Assembly (NCBI GenBank): GCA_905201915.1
Contig: CAJKQE010000004.1
Span: forward strand, 12,132-76,131
Direction: 5' to 3'
From: an uncultured Lachnospiraceae bacterium
GTDB lineage: Bacteria > Bacillota > Clostridia > Lachnospirales > Lachnospiraceae
DNA: 64,000 nucleotides
Both the position numbers and the translations under genes were made by a program. Numbering within the stretch: position 1 is the first letter of the stretch; every line of letters starts with the position of its first letter. A model generated the notes under the pieces. That model was not told the origin of the DNA. It searched no databases and saw only the letters and a list, made by a program, of their open reading frames with translations. Shown here in pieces: positions 8,620 to 17,231 of the stretch.

Positions 8620-11600
8620 TCATCCTTTCTTCTTTTTCCAGACTAACCCCAGTATCGCCAAAAAAAGAACCGACATCATTTTTATAATATTATTTTGCGA
8701 TTTCTCTTTTTGTAAGAAATCTGGCATAACCAATATAGAAAGTCTTTCTTGCTGCTTATTTTTGGCTGCATCTATAGCACATATTTTTACTTCCTGCCAA
8801 TTTTCATCCTTAAAAATTTGTTCTTTTATTATTCCATTCTTTTCTTTCAATTCGCCTTTCCCATACTGCATTTTCCTATTTCCAATTTGAATGTCCACAC
8901 CTTCTAATGCCAGATTATCTATAACCTCAATCATCATCTCCTTTGCGGCGCTTTGATATCTTCCTTTATCTTCTATTCCTGATATGAAAATTGCAGGAGA
9001 TGTCCGATCTACAGTAAAAGAAATGGGTAATGGTTCTGTCCCTCTCTTCATGCTTGTATTATTCATGCTGTTATCCGCATTATCTTTAGAATTTAAAATA
9101 ACCGTATAATTTCCTTCGTTTTTAAAATTTTCTGCTTTTATTTTATAATAATTTTTCTTCCATTTTCCTCTGTTTTCTAAAGCTTTTACCGTATAATCTT
9201 CGCCCTCTTTTAAATCCTTCAGTTCTCCATCACAATTGATTGTAAGAGTTCTTTCTTTAATGGCATCTACATTGTATTCATAAATACCAATTTCTTTTCC
9301 TTCTTTCAAATATGTATGATTTCTTTCATCTGTACTTAGCCATTTTCCAGTATCATCGTCCGTTTCGTAAATAGAACCATATCGGTTTACGGAAAATATA
9401 ATTTCCTTTTTCGCCCAATTTCCAGCCTTATCCACTGCTGCAATAGAAAGTGTATAGATATCGTCTATATCTTCTGTTCTGGGCAAATCTGCAATCTGTA
9501 TCTGCTGTCCTTGTTTTGTTCTCTTTACTGTCTTTTTTATCTCCAAACTTTTATCATTACTTCCTGTTAAACTTACAGTAAAGCCACCCATTTGATAATT
9601 CAAATCCCTGATTTCAATCATTGGCTCTATCTTGTCTTTATTTGATGATTTATCTTTTATATTGAAAATTTTAATTTCAGGAAGCTCTAAATCTACATAA
9701 AATCCTTCCGATTGAAAATCGTTTCCCTGATTTCCCGCTTTATCACTACAAGAAACTTTTAAATAATACTCACCACTTTCTTCATAGAAAACTTTTGCTC
9801 TGTGAACACCTTGATAGGAAGAAAACTCTGTAATCCGTGGTTTTTTTCCTATAGTATTTTCAATTTTTGTAGATATTTTTACCTGATTTTCGTCAAAGTT
9901 CTGCTCACGAATAACAATTTCAGCCACACGCTGACAATTAAAATATTTTATATCAGAAGCCCCTTCATTTTCATACGAAACTTCAATAACCGGTTTTATA
10001 GTATCTATAATAAATGTCTCTTTCTCCTCGTACTTTTCTTGATTCCCTGCTCTGTCTTCACAGGAAAAAGCGAAATTATATATACCATTTTCTGAAAAAA
10101 CAACTTCGCAATAATGCACATTCGCCTTTGACTTCCACTTTCCTATCTTTGCTTTTCCCTTTATTTCCCATTTAATAAAAGAAACATCAAAATTTTTCTC
10201 TGTTATCTCTATATATGCAGTGCGTTGAGCATTATAATAACGCTTTTCGTTGGCCTTCCCCATGTTCCACTGTACAGAAATTTTAGGATTTGTTGTATCA
10301 ATATTCAGCTTCACATTTTCGCTTTCTCCTGTATTCCCCGCTCTATCTTCTACAAAAACCTGTATGTTAATTTCTCCATTTCCATACTCCTGAACCGGTA
10401 CAAGGATTTCTTTTGAAAAATCATTTATTCCTTCTTCTTCCTGAAGCAAAGCAATTTTCTCGTTTCTTCGTTCATTAGAAATAATATAATAAATTTCTTT
10501 TAAGCCCGAACTTCCATATCTCTTCTTTATATCGCTCCCTCGAATATACAATTTAATATCTTCATTAAAAAAGTAATCTTTATTTCCTTGTCCATGAACA
10601 ATTTCCACAGAGGCTTTTGGACACTGCGTATCAATACAAAAAGAAATTTCCTCCCCCTGTACAATAGTCTGAGCAACTCTTTGAGATAGGTCTTTAACAA
10701 AAGGAGAAATCCTGTATTCCCCCTCGTCCAACAATATTTCCAGTATATGTTCCTCTCCTTTATCCATCCACTTTATCTTCCCCGAAAATTTTTCTTCCAA
10801 TTCTGCTATGGAATAAATCTTTTTTTCTCCGTCTATTTCTGCTTCAAACCATAAATATTCTTTCTCCTTTGAAAAATTCCTTTCCTTATACAAAATCTGA
10901 ACAGCAATGGGACTTTTGGAATAATATCCCGAAAAAAAGTCAGACTGCCGAAAGCACTGTACTTTTAATTCAGGTAATATAGTATCTATCTGCAAATCCA
11001 GCTCTTTATTTGTTTTATTTCCCGCATAATCTGTAACCAGAACCATGACACGAACATCCTTACTACTATTTTCCTGTGCTACTACTATATATGGTAGTAA
11101 TCGTTCTTTATATTTTTCCCTTTCTTCTAAAGAGTTTTCTTTAAAAAGAATTTCTTTTTCCGTTTCCTCTCCATCACTGGTAATCACAACTTCGATTTGA
11201 GCTATCGCAGACTTCTCATCTTTTGCAGATACTTCTAAATCCACATCTTCTCCATAAACTCCGCTTTTTGATATTTGCTGCATTTCCCCAAACTCTATTT
11301 GTAATTGTGGTGCTTCCCAATCGGTCATAATCCCATCAGAAACATAGATTTTTTCATGTCCCAGATAGTCCTCCGTCTTTATAAAGACAAGATAATTCTT
11401 TTCTTCCACAGAAATTTGGATTTCACCATCCTGCTGTAACAAATCCCATCTATCTTTTTTTATCTTCCCATTAAGATACTCCTGAATATCCTCTCTGGTA
11501 AACTTCCCCTCTTTCTCCATAACATGATACCAGCTTTTCTTAACACCGCATCCGTTCTTATCCTCTATATAAAATTTCTCTTTCCCTAATTCATCCTGTC

Positions 11601-12867
11601 CATAAAATCTACTGAACCTTATAGTATCAGGCAGCATTTCACAATCATTTATTCTGTCACTTATGCTATTTTCTGTTACATTAGGCGCACCAGTATCCAA
11701 AAAAACTGAAATTTCAAAAGAACCTGATTTCACCTTATTTTTCCGATGAATAAGATACAGGGAAATTTTTCTTTCCTCTCCCTCTTTGAAATCTTCTTTT
11801 GTAAAATCCATCCCTCTTCCATTTTGACTGATAATTTCCCCTTCCTCTGTGCATACATCTGTGTAAAATCCAGCTTTTTCATTTTCTTTTAACAACACAT
11901 GAAAATCCTTCATTTTTCCGTCTGCCCAGAGTTTTCCCGTATCCTCAGCAAAATACACTTGTTTTCTATCCGTCTCAAACTCAATATACTTAGAATAATC
12001 CTGTATTCTCTCCGGCTCGATTTTCAAAGTACCGCAGGCAATCTCCTTATAATTAAAATAATAATTTCTTCCCGGCTTTCCGTCATGTTTGACTGTTATT
12101 CTATCCTCCCATTCTCCCAAAGGATAATCCGGCAATTTATCTGTTTCCATTGGTTTCTCCCAAGGAGTAGGATAAAACACCGTATCTCCTTCCATCAGCC
12201 CTTCTACTTCACAATTTTCATAACTTTCCTTATTTTCCCGTACCGGTGTATCTGTAAAATAATTTATCTCATTATAACGACTGTATTCTCTCCATCCTTT
12301 CTCTACTTTTAGGTTTATCTTACGTCTTTTTATGGTAAGTTCACATTCTAAACGAACCTGTTCGCTTTCTAAATCCACTTTATATTTTGAGGCATCTTTT
12401 CCTCCCAATTCAACCCTTGTAAGAAGAATTATTACTTCTTCTTTTTCCACCGCATCTTTTATTTGTTCTTCTAACACACCCTCCAAATCTTTTACAAAAA
12501 CATCCTCCGATTGTTCTACTCCTTCTATTTCTATATCCTCTAAATTTTCCAGAATATCTCCTGTTTCTAAATTTTGAAATACACAAAAATCATCTCTGTC
12601 ATATATTTTTGTATAATTCAAACGCTTTCCTTCTTTCATTTTCAACACAACCGATTGTTCCTCTTCAACAGAAGCCTCTACCTCCTGCAAGGAAACAAAA
12701 CTGACCGCAAAAAAGAAAATTATCATAGAAAATAACACTTTTAAGTTTCTATTTCTTTTCCTTCTATAACACATCCACAATATAACAAACAGGCAAAAAA
12801 TACTAATACACAAAAAAACATTTTTAAGGCATTGATATAGATAAATTTGATTTTGTATTTCCTTCAT
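8620..12867 (-). CDS. Giant Ig-like repeat membrane protein
   Basis: About 1415 residues. Two hydrophobic segments near the N-terminus (about 13-35 and 43-60) precede a very long acidic extracellular part. That part is built of repeated Ig-like units beginning like DTxxPxIxVxx, each with an NFD and AGN signature (DRAGNQ, DKAGNQGN, DRAGNTGE). A final hydrophobic segment and a KKKKG tail act as a stop-transfer anchor. I chose the ATG at 12867 (GGAGG 8 bp upstream), inside the end of the kinase gene, giving a 44-bp overlap. Coupled expression with a receptor-like kinase suggests a surface sensor, adhesin or kinase partner; that is inference. Confidence 0.75.
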   Translation of the reverse strand: MKEIQNQIYLYQCLKNVFLCISIFCLFVILWMCYRRKRNRNLKVLFSMIIFFFAVSFVSLQEVEASVEEEQSVVLKMKEGKRLNYTKIYDRDDFCVFQNLETGDILENLEDIEIEGVEQSEDVFVKDLEGVLEEQIKDAVEKEEVIILLTRVELGGKDASKYKVDLESEQVRLECELTIKRRKINLKVEKGWREYSRYNEINYFTDTPVRENKESYENCEVEGLMEGDTVFYPTPWEKPMETDKLPDYPLGEWEDRITVKHDGKPGRNYYFNYKEIACGTLKIEPERIQDYSKYIEFETDRKQVYFAEDTGKLWADGKMKDFHVLLKENEKAGFYTDVCTEEGEIISQNGRGMDFTKEDFKEGEERKISLYLIHRKNKVKSGSFEISVFLDTGAPNVTENSISDRINDCEMLPDTIRFSRFYGQDELGKEKFYIEDKNGCGVKKSWYHVMEKEGKFTREDIQEYLNGKIKKDRWDLLQQDGEIQISVEEKNYLVFIKTEDYLGHEKIYVSDGIMTDWEAPQLQIEFGEMQQISKSGVYGEDVDLEVSAKDEKSAIAQIEVVITSDGEETEKEILFKENSLEEREKYKERLLPYIVVAQENSSKDVRVMVLVTDYAGNKTNKELDLQIDTILPELKVQCFRQSDFFSGYYSKSPIAVQILYKERNFSKEKEYLWFEAEIDGEKKIYSIAELEEKFSGKIKWMDKGEEHILEILLDEGEYRISPFVKDLSQRVAQTIVQGEEISFCIDTQCPKASVEIVHGQGNKDYFFNEDIKLYIRGSDIKKRYGSSGLKEIYYIISNERRNEKIALLQEEEGINDFSKEILVPVQEYGNGEINIQVFVEDRAGNTGESENVKLNIDTTNPKISVQWNMGKANEKRYYNAQRTAYIEITEKNFDVSFIKWEIKGKAKIGKWKSKANVHYCEVVFSENGIYNFAFSCEDRAGNQEKYEEKETFIIDTIKPVIEVSYENEGASDIKYFNCQRVAEIVIREQNFDENQVKISTKIENTIGKKPRITEFSSYQGVHRAKVFYEESGEYYLKVSCSDKAGNQGNDFQSEGFYVDLELPEIKIFNIKDKSSNKDKIEPMIEIRDLNYQMGGFTVSLTGSNDKSLEIKKTVKRTKQGQQIQIADLPRTEDIDDIYTLSIAAVDKAGNWAKKEIIFSVNRYGSIYETDDDTGKWLSTDERNHTYLKEGKEIGIYEYNVDAIKERTLTINCDGELKDLKEGEDYTVKALENRGKWKKNYYKIKAENFKNEGNYTVILNSKDNADNSMNNTSMKRGTEPLPISFTVDRTSPAIFISGIEDKGRYQSAAKEMMIEVIDNLALEGVDIQIGNRKMQYGKGELKEKNGIIKEQIFKDENWQEVKICAIDAAKNKQQERLSILVMPDFLQKEKSQNNIIKMMSVLFLAILGLVWKKKKG

Positions 12868-14647
12868 TCTCTTCGCCTCCATCTCCAAAAGCAGCTTCTA
12901 TACTATGATGTGCTGCCGATAAGTTTTCACACAAGTTTCTTCTCATTTCTTCTTCATAAAAGGCATTTGCATTACCCTTATCTATTTTCATCCCATATAG
13001 TTCCTCCTCGATTTCTTTTAACTGTTTCTTCATTTCTGCTTTCGATACTCCTGCCTCTGCAAATCGAAAAGCAGAAGTAATTATTTGAGATAATAGCTCA
13101 TTGTAACTAAACAGCAAATCTTTAGACTGCTGCATGGTTTTCTTTTCATGACTTGCAATCTCCGTTAAATCTTTCCAGTAATCTTTATAAGAAATAGATA
13201 CATCTCCCCCTTGATGATACATTCCCAACTGCTCATAATATGCCGCAATTTTCCAAAGTTTTTGTGCCCTTATAATTTCACTTTTCTGCAATTTTTTAGA
13301 AGGTTTCCCTTCTCCTGCAATTTTCAGCCATTTCTCTGCTGCTGCCTTGTTTCCTGCGCCATTATAAGAATAAAAATAAGCAATTCCTAAATTATATGCA
13401 AAGCTTTCATATTCCCTTTTACAGGATTTTAGATACTCTTCATTTCTTTTTTTTCCTTTTCTGGTAGTTCCCAATATCTTACGAATAAAATTTTCCTCTT
13501 TCTCTGAAAAAAAACATACAGAATAACCTTGTGCCTCCTCCTTTTTTTCATTGTCCCTCCAAAGAAATGTTTCCAAAAGCTCTTTATATGCCCTACTATT
13601 TTTCGGGTTTAAGGTAATTGCAGCCTGATAACATGCCTGATACTGCTCTGCCCCATTCTGACACCGTGCTTCATACAAACAATTCTCATATACATTATTT
13701 ATAAATTTTTTCTCCTCTTTATAAAAAACAAAACTTAAAAAACCAAAAGCAACCGTTAAAATCCCAAAACAAAGCAGAATAATCTTTTGTACTTTTTGAG
13801 ATTTCCGGTATTCTATATCTAATTCATGATAATGAGAAAGTTCCTGCTGTAATTCCTCACAGGATTGATAGCGTTTGGAAGGATTTTTCCTTGTACACTT
13901 TAAGATAATTGCCTCAAGACCAGATGATAGATTTGCATTCCAATAACGAATAGGATAGATTTCATAAGGTTTACAGACTGGATTATGTCCGGTAAGAAGA
14001 TAATAAAGAGTAACACCAAGGCCATAGATATCTGTCCGAATATCTGACTGACCTTTATACTGCTCCGGAGCCGCATATCCCCAGGTTCCCAGACACACCG
14101 TATCCTCTGGCTGACTTTCTTTAAACTCTCTGGCAGTACCAAAATCAATGAGCACGACTTTCCCATCCTCTTGTAACATAACATTGGCAGGTTTCATATC
14201 ACGATAAATAATGGGAGGTTCCTGAGAATGAAGGTACAACAGCAAATCACACAACTGTTTTCCCCATTCCACAACATTTTCCTGCTTCTGCGGTCCATAT
14301 TCCTGTACAATACACTCCAGTTGCCTTCCTTCTATATAATCCATTACCAACAAAAAGGTCTCTTTTCCCTCTATAATATCCACAATATCAGGAAGATTTG
14401 GATGATGAAGCTTTTTTAATATATCTGCCTCTGCCAGAAGTCCCTGATAAACTGTTTCAAAATTTTCAATACCTTCTCTTTTTATTTCTTTAATTGCCCA
14501 GTATCTGTTTACTTTTTCATTTACTGCCAGATATACAACACTCATGCCCCCTTCACCTAATTTTTTCAGGATTTTATATCTGCCGTCAATAATCTCCCCT
14601 GTTTTCCTCGTAGTATCACCTTCCCTTTTGTGCAAAGTATCAGCCAA
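12824..14647 (-). CDS. Membrane Ser/Thr protein kinase without PASTA domains
   Basis: A 607-residue Hanks-type kinase. The glycine loop is GEGGMSVVY at 31-39, ATP Lys53 (WAIKEI), catalytic loop YRDMKPANVM with Asp150, DFG at 168-170, and APEQ. The catalytic domain ends near 270. One transmembrane segment (about 286-308) is followed by a helical, TPR-like outer domain instead of PASTA repeats. The start is uncertain: the frame begins with TTG at 14647 and no ribosome site is evident, and other non-ATG codons precede the glycine loop. It heads the operon with the Ig-like protein and the dipeptidase. Confidence 0.88.
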   Translation of the reverse strand: MADTLHKREGDTTRKTGEIIDGRYKILKKLGEGGMSVVYLAVNEKVNRYWAIKEIKREGIENFETVYQGLLAEADILKKLHHPNLPDIVDIIEGKETFLLVMDYIEGRQLECIVQEYGPQKQENVVEWGKQLCDLLLYLHSQEPPIIYRDMKPANVMLQEDGKVVLIDFGTAREFKESQPEDTVCLGTWGYAAPEQYKGQSDIRTDIYGLGVTLYYLLTGHNPVCKPYEIYPIRYWNANLSSGLEAIILKCTRKNPSKRYQSCEELQQELSHYHELDIEYRKSQKVQKIILLCFGILTVAFGFLSFVFYKEEKKFINNVYENCLYEARCQNGAEQYQACYQAAITLNPKNSRAYKELLETFLWRDNEKKEEAQGYSVCFFSEKEENFIRKILGTTRKGKKRNEEYLKSCKREYESFAYNLGIAYFYSYNGAGNKAAAEKWLKIAGEGKPSKKLQKSEIIRAQKLWKIAAYYEQLGMYHQGGDVSISYKDYWKDLTEIASHEKKTMQQSKDLLFSYNELLSQIITSAFRFAEAGVSKAEMKKQLKEIEEELYGMKIDKGNANAFYEEEMRRNLCENLSAAHHSIEAAFGDGGEENEGNTKSNLSISMP

Positions 14648-14774
14648 TACTTAAAAATAAATAATTGGAATATCTTTGACAGAACTGTCAAAAAGATTTC
14701 TTAGAATTGAATTGCTTTGTAGATATGAGAATATCACAATTTTTTTGCATTTGCAATTAGTAATATTGCCAAAA

Positions 14775-14867
14775 AAATATTTATACATTTTACGCTCAGT
14801 CTGGCACGCTTCAAGCTTACATTCTCAAAGCGTGCCAGACAAATATGCTAAAAGTGTATAAATATTT
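14775..14867. repeat. Palindromic dispersed repeat, copy A
   Basis: Nested inverted repeats: outer arms of about 18 bp (AAATATTTATACA... and its complement, one base unpaired) and a perfect inner 13-bp pair GTCTGGCACGCTT/AAGCGTGCCAGAC. Copy B at 43879-43972 is clearly related over about 95 bp, including the arms and the following CTGAATGATGTTT. It is probably a REP/MITE-like chromosomal repeat that can also act as a terminator. The integrative element inserted at its right arm. Confidence 0.75.
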
Positions 14868-14883
14868 CTGAATGATGTTTCAT
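14847..14883. other. Left attachment site (attL)
   Basis: Direct-repeat copy whose first 27 bases (14847-14873, containing AGTGTATAAATATTTC) match the right copy exactly. It overlaps the right arm of palindromic repeat A. The boundary was set by comparison with 24086-24122. Confidence 0.75.
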
Positions 14884-14975
14884 GCTTTGTATAAGTTGAT
14901 GTAACTTCTTAAAGCCTTGTATTTACTGATGTTTTGCAAGATTTCAAAAAATGACAAAATGATGTAATATATCAT

Positions 14976-15021
14976 AAATTGGTGTAGTTTGATATGAAAA
15001 TGGTGTACTAAATGGTGTAGC
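14976..15021. repeat. Left arm-type integrase-binding motifs
   Basis: Three copies of A-T/A-TGGTGTA (14976-14987, 14997-15008, 15010-15021), with two weaker TGATGTA copies further left at about 14898 and 14960. The same motif occurs three times at the right end. Tyrosine integrases of the Tn916/lambda type bind such short direct repeats with their N-terminal domain. Function is inferred from position and repetition. Confidence 0.55.
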
Positions 15022-15285
15022 AAATCGGAAAGAATTATTAAATAAATGAAAGAAAAAGAAAGAGATTATCAGTTCAATAAGAAACAGGATAGTCTCTTTT
15101 TCAATGAAGAATACTCAAGGAAAGGACATTTTCAATAAGTAGAATTGATATGATTTTTTTCTTGTTTGCCTGCTCACAAAACCAGCGTTCCGAAGGATGC
15201 CCGAAGCATCGGTGTACCTAACAGGGCGGTGGGATGTTCGGGCAAGCGTAAGCGTTATATGCTCATGGAAAAAATCCATATAGTA
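15022..15285. other. Intergenic segment inside the element
   Basis: No convincing gene. A hairpin at about 15059-15101 (AAAGAGATTATC and GATAGTCTCTTT arms, followed by T residues) may be a terminator. The stretch 15175-15260 is noticeably richer in G+C than its surroundings and contains short inverted segments around ATGCCCGAAGCAT. I cannot assign a role; a transfer or second-strand origin is possible. Confidence 0.4.
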
Positions 15286-15331
15286 AAGCAAAAAAGCAAA
15301 CAATTTTTTATGACTGTCTGCTTTTTTGCTT
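15286..15331. terminator. Terminator of the wall-binding protein gene
   Basis: Inverted repeat AAGCAAAAAAGCA... with its complement, 27 bp past the stop codon on the minus strand, with long T runs within the arms. Confidence 0.7.
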
Positions 15332-15357
15332 CTTTTTTATATTCTGTTTTTTACATT

Positions 15358-16845
15358 CTATAGCATCTTTCCTGACGCATCTACATACCATCCATCAATC
15401 CACTGATTACTTGCCATAGTTCCGTCTTCATTCAGATAGTACCAATGACCTCCTACAGATGCCCAACCTGTTGCCATAGTCCCATCTGCATTCAAATAAT
15501 ACCAATGACTTCCTACAGATACCCAACCTGTTGCCATAGTTCCATCTGCATTCAAATAATACCAATGACTTCCTACAGATACCCAACCTGTTGCCATAGT
15601 TCCATCTGCATTCAGATAATACCAATGACCACCTACAGATGCCCAACCTGTTGCCATAGTCCCATCTGCATTCAGATAATACCAATGACCTCCTACAGAT
15701 ACCCAACCTGTTGCCATAGTTCCATCAGTATTTAGATAGTACCAATGACCACCTACAGATACCCAACCTGTTGCCATGCTTCCATCAGCATTCAGATAAT
15801 ACCAATGACCACCTACAGATGCCCAGCCTGTTTCCATAATTCCGTTTTCATTAAAGTAATACCATTTTTCTGAAACAGCTTTCCAACCAGTTACTTTCTG
15901 TCCATTTTCGTAATATTTCCAACCTTCGTCTGTCTTAATCCAGCCATCTTTCTCTAGGTCTGGTTTCTCTGGTTCTGGCTGTGGTTTCTCTGGTTCTGGC
16001 TGTGGTTTCTCTGGTTCTGGTGTAACAGTACCATCTGCAACGTATTTTACTGTGACTGAAAAGTCTGCTGTGTCTACTACTTTATCAAATCTTCCATCTT
16101 TATATGATGACATCTCAAGCGTACCAGTAAATGTTTTTGTACCTCCTGCTTCGATAAGGTCTTCCTTAATTACTGTAGCCTCACCAGTAAATACTCCATC
16201 ACCGTCAAAATCCTGCGGATTGATTAAGCCAAACCCACTATTTGTTGACTCAATACCAAAAGTTCCTTCTGAAGATGATGTTGAAACTGTAATTGGAATA
16301 TTAGCGTATGAACCAAAATCTTCTGTAATAAAATCTTTATCTGTTAATGTAATAACACCATCAACAGCACCTCCAAACGTAACTCCAGTAATCGAACCTG
16401 TTACCTCTGCATCTGCCTGCTCTTCGACTTCCGTGTTTGTATCAGCGTTTGCCTCTACGTCTGTCTGTGGTGCTGGGGCTGGTACTGTGTCTGCATCTGT
16501 TTCGGCTTCTGCCTCAGTGGATACCCCCAAGCCAACAAGTTCATCAGTACCTGCTACGGTTTCTTTAACCTCGGTTTCCTCAACTACTGGTGTTTCAGCT
16601 ACTTCTGTGCCAGTTACTACATCTGCAATCTCTGTTTTTACTTCTTCTTTAGCATCGGCTTTTTCTTCCTTAGCTTCAGTTTTTACCTCTTCTTCGGTTT
16701 CTTCATTAGCTGTTGCTTTTGCCTCGGTTTCAATAGCAACTGGTGCTTCTTCTCCTAAACCTGATGCAAATGCTGTCATCTGTGTACCACACATCATTGT
16801 GACAGTTAATCCTAACATTGCCAACTGTTTTGCTCTCTTTTTCAT
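15358..16845 (-). CDS. Secreted cell-wall-binding repeat protein (element cargo)
   Basis: A 495-residue surface protein. It has a signal peptide of about 30 residues (KKRAKQ, hydrophobic core, AFASG), then a Glu/Ala/Thr-rich low-complexity region (about 30-180). A beta-rich domain of about 120 residues follows, then a PEPEKPQ linker, then CW_binding_1 repeats of 20 residues (GWxSVGGHWYYLNxDGTMAT). Such aromatic repeats bind choline or other wall polymers. The ATG at 16845 has GGAGG 9 bp upstream. There is no catalytic domain. It is likely a surface adhesin or modifier supplied to the host by the element. Confidence 0.85.
   Translation of the reverse strand: MKKRAKQLAMLGLTVTMMCGTQMTAFASGLGEEAPVAIETEAKATANEETEEEVKTEAKEEKADAKEEVKTEIADVVTGTEVAETPVVEETEVKETVAGTDELVGLGVSTEAEAETDADTVPAPAPQTDVEANADTNTEVEEQADAEVTGSITGVTFGGAVDGVITLTDKDFITEDFGSYANIPITVSTSSSEGTFGIESTNSGFGLINPQDFDGDGVFTGEATVIKEDLIEAGGTKTFTGTLEMSSYKDGRFDKVVDTADFSVTVKYVADGTVTPEPEKPQPEPEKPQPEPEKPDLEKDGWIKTDEGWKYYENGQKVTGWKAVSEKWYYFNENGIMETGWASVGGHWYYLNADGSMATGWVSVGGHWYYLNTDGTMATGWVSVGGHWYYLNADGTMATGWASVGGHWYYLNADGTMATGWVSVGSHWYYLNADGTMATGWVSVGSHWYYLNADGTMATGWASVGGHWYYLNEDGTMASNQWIDGWYVDASGKML
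15421..15840 (-). repeat. Seven tandem 60-bp coding repeats
   Basis: Near-identical 60-bp units encode the 20-residue wall-binding repeats of the preceding gene. The high nucleotide identity suggests recent expansion or copy-number variation by recombination. It is not a CRISPR array: there are no spacers. Confidence 0.9.
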
Positions 16846-16900
16846 ACTAATAAACCTCCATATTAAAATAAATTTGTTTATAATAAACCATTTTAATTCT

Positions 16901-16940
16901 AGCCCAATTTGTTCCGAAATACAATAGCCCATTTTGTTCT
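16901..16940. promoter_or_regulatory. Operator-like repeats between divergent genes
   Basis: Two direct copies of TAGCCCAWTTTGTTC (16900-16914 and 16925-16939), 25 bp apart, between the wall-protein gene and the divergent Xre gene. A related GCCCA/TTT motif recurs at 17999-18043. This spacing and position fit autoregulation by the Xre protein encoded at 16972. Confidence 0.5.
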
Positions 16941-16971
16941 ATTGTATAGTTCTTCATAAAAGGAGAAAATT

Positions 16972-17187
16972 ATGTATTTAGAACGAATAAGAAATATGAG
17001 AGAAGACCTTGATATGAAACAAAAAGATTTGGCAAAAAAATTAAACATTAGTCAAAGAACACTATCTCATTATGAATTAGGGACTCGTGATATTCCAACG
17101 CAAATTTTAATTTCACTTGCTGATTTGTATGACTGTTCAACGGATTATTTATTAGAAAGAACGAACAAAAAAGAAGTAAATAAATGA
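16972..17187 (+). CDS. Xre-family HTH regulator of the element
   Basis: A 71-residue Cro/C1-type HTH (MREDLDMKQKDLAKKLNISQRTLSHYELG) with the usual DLYDCSTDYLLERT tail helix. The AAAGGAG site lies 7 bp upstream. Divergent from the wall-protein gene, with two repeated boxes between them, so it probably controls both. Short phage/ICE-type repressors have this form. Confidence 0.85.
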   Translation: MYLERIRNMREDLDMKQKDLAKKLNISQRTLSHYELGTRDIPTQILISLADLYDCSTDYLLERTNKKEVNK

Positions 17188-17204
17188 ATGTACTATTTAA
17201 ATAA

Positions 17205-17228
17205 AGAGCGGTCTTTAAAGCCCGCTCT
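17205..17228. terminator. Terminator between convergent element genes
   Basis: AGAGCGG and CCGCTCT arms with an additional internal CTTTAAAG palindrome, between the Xre gene and the minus-strand gene ending at 17232. Confidence 0.6.
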
Positions 17229-17231
17229 CTG

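Noticed and set aside
15115..15303. Minus-strand 62-residue frame in the G+C-richer stretch
   Set aside because: No ribosome site, and it overlaps the terminator hairpin; coding is not supported.
15421..15840. Regular 60-bp repeats resembling an array
   Set aside because: They are in-frame coding repeats of wall-binding modules with no unique spacers, so not CRISPR.
16052..16927. Long plus-strand Ser/Thr/Val-rich open frame opposite the wall-protein gene
   Set aside because: It is the antisense shadow of the Glu/Ala/Thr-rich region. It has no ribosome site and only low-complexity composition.
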